Of a stretch of 64,000 bases of DNA, positions 9,204-16,260 are shown in pieces (within the stretch, counting starts at the first letter, position 1; each line of letters starts with the position of its first letter). The position numbers were made by a program, and so were the translations under genes. The notes under the pieces are model-generated. The model made no database searches. It had not been told where the DNA came from and saw only the letters and a program-made list of their open reading frames with translations. The stretch covers positions 1,364,001-1,428,000 of the forward strand of contig NZ_CP197401.1 in the NCBI RefSeq assembly GCF_052162025.1. Direction: 5' to 3'. The stretch comes from Methylobacter sp015476545. GTDB lineage: Bacteria; Pseudomonadota; Gammaproteobacteria; Methylococcales; Methylomonadaceae.

Positions 9204-10040
9204 TTGATTTTGAATGACGCAATACCGCAATGCGGCCGCAATATCGCATTGACCGGCCACAGCACCAATCTGCTGGGCATTTCGACAGCTTTTCTGGCCA
9301 GCACCGATTTTAACGAACACCCTTGCGAATTGCACATACACGGCACCCGCGAAACCAATGCCGGCCTGTTCGATAAACTGGCGGAGGCACAGACCGTGGC
9401 GCAGGCAGGCGCTCTGTTTCAGGATTACATGAGCCTGGTTTTCGGCTTTGAGGACGAGCAGCGGCTTAAGGTCGATGCACAAGGCCGGCGGCGGTTTCGC
9501 AGCAGTTATCTGAGCCTGCTGCAGGATTGGGGCTTCGATTCCAACAATGCGCAAAGCGCCGTATTGAAAGGCTGGGTGGAAAGCCGCTTCGGTTTGTTGC
9601 CGACTTATCACAAGGCGCCGATCAGCGGTTTTACGACCAGGGCCTGGATGGAGTACATCCAGGACAAAATGAACAGCCGCTATCACAACAACTGCATCTA
9701 TCTGCAGCTCGACCTGCTTTACGAATTTTGCCAATGGGTCGCGATGCGCTTCAACACGCCGGCTGGCAGCCATTTGACGCTGTACCGGGGCGTCAACAAA
9801 CTTACAGATTGCGTGCAGGAAAAAAACGACGGCCACCGGATGATCCTGCGCTTGAATAACATCGTTTCATTTACCGATCGGTACAGCCAGGCCAGTGAAT
9901 TCGGCGACTATATTATCGAAGCGAAAGTGCCGAAGGTGAAGTTGTTGTTTTTCAATGATCTGCTGCCCCGGCACACCTTGCGAGGAGAGTCCGAATATCT
10001 CGTGATAGGCGGCAGTTATCAGGTGCAAATATCTTATTAG
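9204..10040 (+). CDS. draT: NAD+-dinitrogen-reductase ADP-ribosyltransferase
   Basis: The 278-residue product is recognised as DraT, which ADP-ribosylates an arginine of nitrogenase Fe protein and so switches nitrogenase off when ammonium rises or energy falls. Family features include the N-terminal 'GHSTNLLGISTAFLASTDFN', the NAD-binding arginine in 'LTLYRGVNKL', the serine motif region 'LNNIVSFTDRYSQASEFGD' and the acidic 'GESEYLVIGG' near the C-terminus. The start used is TTG at 9204 with GGAG at 9191-9194; no in-frame ATG lies near. It is followed 54 bases later by draG. The nif genes are not in the window. Confidence 0.93.
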   Translation: MILNDAIPQCGRNIALTGHSTNLLGISTAFLASTDFNEHPCELHIHGTRETNAGLFDKLAEAQTVAQAGALFQDYMSLVFGFEDEQRLKVDAQGRRRFRSSYLSLLQDWGFDSNNAQSAVLKGWVESRFGLLPTYHKAPISGFTTRAWMEYIQDKMNSRYHNNCIYLQLDLLYEFCQWVAMRFNTPAGSHLTLYRGVNKLTDCVQEKNDGHRMILRLNNIVSFTDRYSQASEFGDYIIEAKVPKVKLLFFNDLLPRHTLRGESEYLVIGGSYQVQISY

Positions 10041-10094
10041 CTTGAATATTTCACGAAATCTATCGTTCTCACGCAGAGTGCGGGACCCCTAACA

Positions 10095-10994
10095 ATGGGA
10101 ATATACAAAATGAACTTGACGCTAAAAGACCGCGCTCTTGGCGCTTATCTGGGCTTTGCCTGCGGCGACGCGTTAGGCGCTACCGTAGAATTTATGACGC
10201 CCGAACAAATTCGTACCGAATACGGCCTGCACCGCGACATTACCGGCGGCGGCTGGTTAAAATTAAGGCCCGGCCAGATTACCGACGACACTGAAATGTC
10301 GATCGCGCTGGCGCAGGCCATGATTGACTGCGGCGGCTGGGATCTGACGCGCGTGGCCGATTCATTCGCGGCCTGGCTACGGTCGCAGCCGGTCGATATC
10401 GGCAACACCTGCCGCCGAGGCATCCGGCGCTATATTAAAACCGGAGCGCTGGCAGGCCCGGTTAACGAAGCCGAAGCAGGAAACGGCGCCTGCATGCGCA
10501 ATTTGCCGGTCGCAATTGCAACGTTGGGGAACGCACCGGCCTTCGAGCGGCAAACCCTGGAGCAATGCCACCTGACGCATCATCATCCGTTGTCCGATGC
10601 GGCTGCATTGTGCCTGGGGCGGATGCTGCAAGCGTTGGTTGCCGGCGAAGGCATCGAACCCTGCCGGCAGCAGGCGGCCGCCTTGATAAAAGCGCACCCC
10701 GAATTCCAATTCGATCCCTATCCGGGCCGTGCCGGCGGATATATCGTCGCGACAGTGCAAACCGTGCTTTACCATTTTTTTCATACCGATTCTTTCGAAG
10801 CGTGTCTGACCGATACGGTCAACCGGGGCGAAGACGCCGATACCACGGGCGCACTGGCCGGCATGCTGGCCGGTGCCCATTATGGGATTGATGCCATTCC
10901 CCGGCGTTGGCTGGATCGGCTGGAGCCGGCTGTCAGCAGGACCATAGAGCGGCAGACCGAGGCCTTATTGAAGCTGAGCCACTCTGAAATATAG
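10095..10994 (+). CDS. draG: ADP-ribosyl-[dinitrogen reductase] glycohydrolase
   Basis: The 299-residue protein belongs to the ADP-ribosylglycohydrolase family. It has the N-terminal 'GAYLGFACGDALGATVEFMT', the metal-binding 'ITDDTEMSIAL' and the C-terminal 'NRGEDADTTGALAGMLAGA' with its conserved Asp pair for the di-Mn centre. DraG removes ADP-ribose from nitrogenase reductase, reversing DraT. The adjacent order draT-draG is the classic one and supports the specific assignment over a generic ADP-ribosylglycohydrolase. Met6 (base 10110) is an alternative start preceded by 'atggga'. Confidence 0.93.
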   Translation: MGIYKMNLTLKDRALGAYLGFACGDALGATVEFMTPEQIRTEYGLHRDITGGGWLKLRPGQITDDTEMSIALAQAMIDCGGWDLTRVADSFAAWLRSQPVDIGNTCRRGIRRYIKTGALAGPVNEAEAGNGACMRNLPVAIATLGNAPAFERQTLEQCHLTHHHPLSDAAALCLGRMLQALVAGEGIEPCRQQAAALIKAHPEFQFDPYPGRAGGYIVATVQTVLYHFFHTDSFEACLTDTVNRGEDADTTGALAGMLAGAHYGIDAIPRRWLDRLEPAVSRTIERQTEALLKLSHSEI

Positions 10995-11000
10995 CACGTG

Positions 11001-11070
11001 TAGGCTGGGTTGGAGCTTTAGCGGAAACCCGGCATGGGCGGCCCAAAAATGCTGGGTTTATCAATCCAAC
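11001..11070 (+). repeat. Interspersed 'taggctgggtt' repeat, copy A
   Basis: About 70 bases, beginning 'taggctgggttggagcttta' and ending in a partial inverted complement ('tgctgggtttatcaatccaa'). It lies directly after the draG stop and shares the leader 'tagcacgtg' with the copy at 13.25 kb. A second, different GC-rich short repeat follows at 11071-11106. Confidence 0.85.
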
Positions 11071-11157
11071 TGTAGGCTGGGCGGGGCATGTTGCCTCGCC
11101 CAAAACTTTCAGCATTGCTAAGCGGAACCTCTAAGCCCAGCTATTGCAGAAACGTTA

Positions 11158-11182
11158 GGGACAGGGTTACAAACCCTGTCCC
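11158..11182. repeat. Perfect 11-bp inverted repeat hairpin
   Basis: 'gggacagggtt' and its exact complement are separated by three bases. No T-run follows, so it looks like a dispersed palindromic unit rather than a factor-independent terminator. It lies between two copies of the 'taggctgggtt' repeat in the 444-base gap between draG and the symporter gene. I see no gene in that gap. Confidence 0.7.
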
Positions 11183-11183
11183 G

Positions 11184-11252
11184 CTTGGTTGGAGCTTTAG
11201 CGGAAACCCGGCATGGACGACTCCGAAATGCTGGGTTTATCAACCCAGCCTG
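11184..11252 (+). repeat. Interspersed 'taggctgggtt' repeat, copy B
   Basis: Runs from 'ttggttggagctttagcgga' to 'tcaacccagcctgccgc', with the internal 'gaaatgctgggttt'. Its left edge is replaced by the adjoining perfect hairpin. The remaining bases to the symporter start at 11439 hold nothing I recognise. Confidence 0.85.
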
Positions 11253-11438
11253 CCGCTGTTAAAAAATGTGGTGCTCGGCGCGGCCGGGATAAAAACGTCC
11301 ATGTGTAACATCCATTATTATCCTTGGCTTGATCTTCGTGACCTCTGTCCTCGCGTTTTCATTCCTCACAAAATTCCACCTCTCGCGTTTCAGCAAGGTA
11401 CGTTAAAATGGCGCCTTTTTTGAGCCCATTTAAAGAAA

Positions 11439-12848
11439 ATGCCTACAGTCATCTACGGGATTATTGCCTATATCCTGCTGCAATTGTTGATAGGCGTGTA
11501 TTTTTCGCGCCGCATCGTCAGCGAAAGCGATTATCTGCTGGCCGGACGCAGCCTCGGTCCGGGCATGGCCAGCCTGAGCGTATTTGCGACCTGGTTCGGC
11601 GCCGAAACCTGCATAGGCGCGGCCGGCTCAGTCTACGAAAGCGGTCTGTCGGGCGCGACCGTCGATCCGTTCGGCTATACCGTCTGTCTGGTGCTGATGG
11701 GCATGGTGTTCGCCGTGCATTTGTGGCGGCGCAACCTGACCACGCTGGCCGATCTTTTCGAGCAGCGCTATTCGGCTAAAATCCAAAGTCTGGCCGTGTT
11801 GCTGATCGCGCCGACTTCGGTTATGTGGGCAGCGGCGCAGATTAGAGCTTTTGGGCAGGTGTTGTCGTCCGCGTCGGGATTTGAAGTGGAATGGGCGATT
11901 GCCGCCGCGGCGCTGGTTGTGGTCATCTATACCATGTACGGGGGGCTATTGGCCGACGTCGTGACCGACGCCGTGCAGGGCATCGCGTTGATTATCGGTT
12001 TATTGCTGCTGTTGTTTTTTGTGCTGAAGGCCGGCGGCGGGCTCGAGGCATCCATAGCGCATATTCAGCCGGAGCGGCTTAGCCTGTTCGGTGCGGGGGA
12101 GAACGCATGGGTTGATAAAATCGAGCAGTGGGCCATTCCGATCTGCGGATCGGTTTTGTCGCAGGAGCTTGTGGCGCGCGTGCTGGCCAGCCGCTCGCCC
12201 GAAGTGGCGCAAAAAGCCTGCATCCATGGCGGCCTGTTGTACCTGGCAGTAGGGCTGATTCCGGTTTTCATCGGTCTGCTCGGCTTTCAACTGGTGCCGG
12301 GATTGGCGCAGCCTGAGCAGATACTGCCGCACCTGGCCCGCGAGCATCTCAATACGTTTTTATACATCGTTTTCGCCGGCGCGCTGATCTCGGCTATTCT
12401 GTCGACGGTCGACAGCGCCTTGTTGGCGGCCTCGGCCCTGGTGTCCCATAATCTGATCGTGCCTGCCGTCAAGACGATCAGCGATCAGGACAAGGTCAAA
12501 GCCGCGCGGATTCTGGTCATGGTGTGCGGCATTATCGCCTTTGTGCTGGCGCTGCATGCCGAGCGTGTTTATACGCTGGTGGAAGAGGCGTCGGCGTTCG
12601 GCAGCGCCGGCATTTTCATCGTCGTCGTTTTCGGCCTGTTCACGCGCTTCGGCGGCAGTTTGAGCGCCGCCGTCACGCTGCTGGCCGGCATGTCGACGTG
12701 GATAATCGGCCACCACTTCATGAATATCGGCACGCCTTACTTGATATCTCTGGCTGTGGCGCTGGCCAGCTATGTGCTGATGGGATTCTTTGAGGCTTGG
12801 TGGGTCGAGCGTGGATTGATGGTTAAACGGAACGACTTCAATTTTTAA
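11439..12848 (+). CDS. Sodium:solute symporter (SSS) family transporter
   Basis: The 469-residue protein has about 12-13 hydrophobic segments and the SSS pattern. The start 'YGIIAYILLQLLIGVYFSRR' is followed by the family-typical 'SDYLLAGRSLGPGMASLSVF', then 'ATWFGAETCIGAAGSVYESG'. The 'ADVVTDAVQGIALIIG' stretch and the Na+-site region 'GALISAILSTVDSALLAASA' are both present. It imports a solute with Na+ across the inner membrane. The substrate is unclear; similar proteins are annotated loosely as proline, pantothenate or sialate symporters. The next gene starts about 70 bases downstream. Confidence 0.9.
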   Translation: MPTVIYGIIAYILLQLLIGVYFSRRIVSESDYLLAGRSLGPGMASLSVFATWFGAETCIGAAGSVYESGLSGATVDPFGYTVCLVLMGMVFAVHLWRRNLTTLADLFEQRYSAKIQSLAVLLIAPTSVMWAAAQIRAFGQVLSSASGFEVEWAIAAAALVVVIYTMYGGLLADVVTDAVQGIALIIGLLLLLFFVLKAGGGLEASIAHIQPERLSLFGAGENAWVDKIEQWAIPICGSVLSQELVARVLASRSPEVAQKACIHGGLLYLAVGLIPVFIGLLGFQLVPGLAQPEQILPHLAREHLNTFLYIVFAGALISAILSTVDSALLAASALVSHNLIVPAVKTISDQDKVKAARILVMVCGIIAFVLALHAERVYTLVEEASAFGSAGIFIVVVFGLFTRFGGSLSAAVTLLAGMSTWIIGHHFMNIGTPYLISLAVALASYVLMGFFEAWWVERGLMVKRNDFNF

Positions 12849-12919
12849 TGTCTAATCTATACAGTAAGATATCCTTTCCACACAACAAGAATACAACAAA
12901 CACGAAGGAAGGTAGATAT

Positions 12920-13249
12920 ATGAAAAAGTTACGCGTTTATCTGATGGTGATATTTACAGCGCTGACTATGTTGTCATTGCCTGAAGCGCATGCACAATCA
13001 TCCTCGCAGAAATTCGGCCGGGGTCTGGCGGGCATGACCTGCGGTTTTCTTGAGATACCGGGCAATATTGTGCAGGAAACGCGGACCCAAGGCGCCGTTG
13101 GCGTACCCATCGGCTTGGCAAAGGGATTGGGCATGTTTGTGGCTCGCGAACTGGTCGGCGTTTATGAGTTTATTTCCGCGCCTTTCGCGGCGCCGGCAGG
13201 TTTCCGGCCTATTTTACAGCCCGAGTATCCTTGGGATTATTTTGAATAG
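12920..13249 (+). CDS. TIGR04073-type exosortase-associated exported protein
   Basis: The ATG at 12920 follows 'aaggaaggtag' and opens with a signal peptide ('MKKLRVYLMVIFTALTMLSL', cleavage near 'AHAQ'). The mature part 'FGRGLAGMTCGFLEIPGNIV', with a glycine-rich middle and an aromatic C-terminal end, matches the small TIGR04073 family found with exosortase/PEP-CTERM systems. The biochemical role is unknown. A longer upstream frame from 12848 is possible but would bury the signal peptide. No exosortase gene is in the window. Confidence 0.8.
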   Translation: MKKLRVYLMVIFTALTMLSLPEAHAQSSSQKFGRGLAGMTCGFLEIPGNIVQETRTQGAVGVPIGLAKGLGMFVARELVGVYEFISAPFAAPAGFRPILQPEYPWDYFE

Positions 13250-13255
13250 CACGTG

Positions 13256-13329
13256 TAGGCCGGGTTGCAGCTTTAGCGGAAACCCGGCATAGGCGGCTTC
13301 GAAAGGCTGGGTTTAGCGACCCAGCCTGC
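13256..13329 (+). repeat. Interspersed 'taggctgggtt' repeat, copy C
   Basis: Begins 'taggccgggttgcagcttta' five bases after the preceding stop codon and ends 'tagcgacccagcctgcc'. It has the same leader 'tagcacgtg' as copy A. It separates convergent genes and may form a stem-loop in transcripts from both sides. Confidence 0.85.
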
Positions 13330-13395
13330 CGCGCCGCTCACTTCGACCACCAGAAGGTATGCAGTGCATACCCTACGCCTTTAAAAATCCAACCG

Positions 13396-15858
13396 CTAAA
13401 CCAAATACCGGCTCCAACTGCCATACCTGTTCTCGATCTTGCCGCGCGGCACGCTCGCCGCTATCAACAACAGCGCTGCCGCAACCCCTGACCAGTCGGC
13501 AAGGGTGCTGCCGCCCTCCAGCATCAACGGCGTAGCCATCAGGGCGAAGGCCAGCAGCACATTGACAAAGCGTACCGGGCGTGCCGATTCGGCCAACGCC
13601 GTGATGGAAATTGTCACGACGAGAGCGCCGATCAGATGGTCGCTGTTGGCTTGTTCGCCTTGCGTTCCGAAAATCAGCCGCGTGCACATCAGCCAGATGC
13701 CGATGGCCGTGCTCAGCACCAGCGACCAGGGCAGATTGACGCCGCCGCCGGCCATGTCCTTGATGATCGTCCAGGGCGAGCCTTCGAAACTATCGGGTTC
13801 GGTCTTGCGGCCGCCTTCCATCGTATCGCCGCGCAGGAACGCCAGAATGACCGATTTGCCCTTGCGGCGGCGCTCGGCCAGAAACTGGCCTGTGGCGATC
13901 AGTTCATCGACGGAATAGGGAATCTGGATCAGCATGGCCGCGGCCGCTATCAGGCACAGCGTGCACCAGGTGCCGATCAGAATGGGCTGGATGATGATGA
14001 AGAAAATGCTGACGGCGCCCAGCGGCACGATCATGACGCCGAACAGAATGACCAGCCAGGGCATCGTGCGCCAGCGGTCGCGCCCGCCGATGATGCCGGT
14101 CAGTATCTCCAGCAGATAGGTTACCGCGCCTAGCCCCGCGTCGGGTATGGGCCAGGCTTTGGAGACCTCGGACGTGATGACGCGCTCGGTGCCATCGCCG
14201 AAATAAGGGTCCCAGGCGTCCGGTATATGGCCCAATTGGTAGGCGGCCAGATAGCGCGAGATGTAGAGCCCGATAAAGGCCAGGAGAATGATCGGCACGC
14301 GCTGCATCCATGACGACGGGTTGTAATCCCAGCCGGGCGGAATGTCGGGGCCTTTCAGGCTGGCAATGAGGCCGATGCCCGGCATGGGGCGAACCAGCAT
14401 TGAAAAGCCGATCACGAGAGAGCCTACCAGCGTATCGTTCAGATAAGCCGAAGCGCTCGGCGTCCAGAACACCAGCGGCGCGAACAGCAGCCACAGTCCT
14501 ACGGCCGCGTTGGCGATGCGCGCCCAGGCCATGCGCCGCGACAGCGACAGCGCTCCGAACACCAGCACCAGCGCGCCGGCGGCCAGGTCGTTGACGGCCA
14601 TGGTAGCGTCCCGGTAACCCAGGATAGGTGGGCTGCTCATGAGCCAGGTGCCCAAAGCCATGTTCAGAAAATGCGCCCAAAGGTTTTCGCGGTGCGCGTT
14701 GCGCCAAGACCGATTATATTCATGCAGCAGGTGTTCGGCCGGTTCGGGCTCGGCGGTCATGGTCTCGACCCATTCCGGCGCAGTCAGTTTGTTGCGTTTG
14801 TACCAGCTCAACGGATCGGCCTTGAGCGCAGCCACAATCGCCGGCAGCGTATCGCGCAATGAATGCCGGGGCTCCCAATTTAACAGGTTTCTGGCCCTGG
14901 AGATATCCAGTTCATAATGATCGTCGGCCAGGTCTACCATGAACGGCTTGATGAAAGGCTTTTCGCCTTTGTCGATCGAATCCGGTATCGCGATTTCCAT
15001 CTGCGCCTGCAGCCCGGCGCCGACCTTGGCCAGCATTTTCGGCAGCGTTTCGGTCGGCCATATTTCCCCGTGAATCAGATAGCCGATTTCGTTTTGCAGC
15101 GCCTCGTAGCCCATTGTCAGCGGCTCGCCTACGAGCAGTTTGAGTTCAGCGGGCAGTTGCCTGCGTTGCCGGACCATACGCACGATAGCCTCGATCAGGT
15201 CCTCAATGTGAATGAACGACTGGCCGTGCGAGATGTCACCTGCAAAAAACCGGCTCGTGAACTGGCGCTCATAGATCCGCTGTATCTGATTCGCGAGCGT
15301 TGGCGGCAATACGTTATCGGTATAGACGCCGGCAATGCGGACCAACACATAAGGGATAGCGCCGTGCTCGTTGATAACAACTTCCTCGGTTTCCAGTTTC
15401 GACTGCGGATAAGCCCATTTTGGCTGTAGCGGCGAGTCTTCCGTAATAGGTATGCCGGGCTCGGTGGGCGCATGCACGAGCATCGTGCTGGCATAAATGA
15501 ATTGCTCGACGTCAAAGCCATGCAATGCCCGCAGCAGGCGCCGGGTTCCCTTGACGTTGACGCTCTCGTACAACGGGTGCGGCTCGCCGGTGAAATCGTA
15601 ATAGCCGGCTAGATGCACAACCGATGCGATGTGCGCGCCGTAGTGCTGGCGCACGTCATCCAGGGCTTTTTCAACGGCGCTGTCAGAGGTCAGGTCCAGA
15701 TCGATCAAGTCCGGAAGCTTCGATGGATCGGCGCCCCTATCCAGACCGACAATGCAGTAATGTTGCGCCAGCGCCTTGCTCAGTGCCTGGCCGAGGAAGC
15801 CACTGATGCCGGTAATCAAAACAATGTCTTTCGCGGCGTTCGCAGTCTTGTTACCCAT
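13396..15858 (-). CDS. NAD-epimerase / SPW-membrane / VKOR-like fusion protein
   Basis: The start at 15858 is chosen because 'gggaga' lies about 8 bases upstream, giving 820 residues. Residues about 10-330 are an extended-SDR epimerase: Rossmann 'ITGISGFLGQALSKALA', 'VVHLAGYYDF', and a catalytic Tyr/Lys in 'WAYPQSKLETE'. From about 400 there are repeated hydrophobic blocks with 'NLWAHFLNMALGTWLMSSPP' and 'LVLSTAIGIWLMCTRLIFG', typical of SPW repeats. Between them lies a vitamin K epoxide reductase-like membrane section with 'GTWCTLCLIAAAAM', the CxxC redox pair. The loop cysteines normally paired with it in VKOR are not visible. It probably works at the inner membrane on a nucleotide-linked or lipid substrate; the reaction is unknown. 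Confidence 0.82.
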   Translation of the reverse strand: MGNKTANAAKDIVLITGISGFLGQALSKALAQHYCIVGLDRGADPSKLPDLIDLDLTSDSAVEKALDDVRQHYGAHIASVVHLAGYYDFTGEPHPLYESVNVKGTRRLLRALHGFDVEQFIYASTMLVHAPTEPGIPITEDSPLQPKWAYPQSKLETEEVVINEHGAIPYVLVRIAGVYTDNVLPPTLANQIQRIYERQFTSRFFAGDISHGQSFIHIEDLIEAIVRMVRQRRQLPAELKLLVGEPLTMGYEALQNEIGYLIHGEIWPTETLPKMLAKVGAGLQAQMEIAIPDSIDKGEKPFIKPFMVDLADDHYELDISRARNLLNWEPRHSLRDTLPAIVAALKADPLSWYKRNKLTAPEWVETMTAEPEPAEHLLHEYNRSWRNAHRENLWAHFLNMALGTWLMSSPPILGYRDATMAVNDLAAGALVLVFGALSLSRRMAWARIANAAVGLWLLFAPLVFWTPSASAYLNDTLVGSLVIGFSMLVRPMPGIGLIASLKGPDIPPGWDYNPSSWMQRVPIILLAFIGLYISRYLAAYQLGHIPDAWDPYFGDGTERVITSEVSKAWPIPDAGLGAVTYLLEILTGIIGGRDRWRTMPWLVILFGVMIVPLGAVSIFFIIIQPILIGTWCTLCLIAAAAMLIQIPYSVDELIATGQFLAERRRKGKSVILAFLRGDTMEGGRKTEPDSFEGSPWTIIKDMAGGGVNLPWSLVLSTAIGIWLMCTRLIFGTQGEQANSDHLIGALVVTISITALAESARPVRFVNVLLAFALMATPLMLEGGSTLADWSGVAAALLLIAASVPRGKIENRYGSWSRYLV

Positions 15859-16260
15859 GATCGTTTTCTCCCAAGAGGTTTGAGCGATCTCCGGTTTATC
15901 GAAGAATCCCGAAGCATTTACCGACCATTTTTCGAGCAGGAAAGGGAAAATAAAGTTCATGCATTCAGCGCTGATGCGAGCGCATGTGTCAGTGGCCAGG
16001 CGACCGGGCCGGTTTTCGGTCGGAGAGAGGATGGGCGTCAGGCTCGAAGGTTCTTACTGTTCAAGACCAGCCCATGCGATGCAAGGGCATGGGCATGGGC
16101 GTTGCGGCGCCTTCGGGAATAGTGTGCAGCGTAATGGTGAACACCGATATCCCAGAGGCTTCCGTTGCCCGGCCGATGTAATGGGGCGTGAGCATCGCCT
16201 CTGGTTTGCTCGCCGATGCCGTATGCATCGGCTTTTCCCGGTATGTCTGAGCTGTCAAGG
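15859..16260. other. 402-base gap, no gene recognised
   Basis: Lies between the fusion protein and the P-type ATPase. A 74-codon frame on the minus strand (16285-16061) overlaps the ATPase end and has no recognisable family. The bases hold short self-complementary stretches around 'atgcaagggcatgggcatgg' but no repeat copy or clear terminator. Confidence 0.4.

Noticed and set aside
9081..9836. 251-codon minus-strand open frame
   Set aside because: It lies antisense to draT, which has clear family motifs; the antisense frame is composition-driven.
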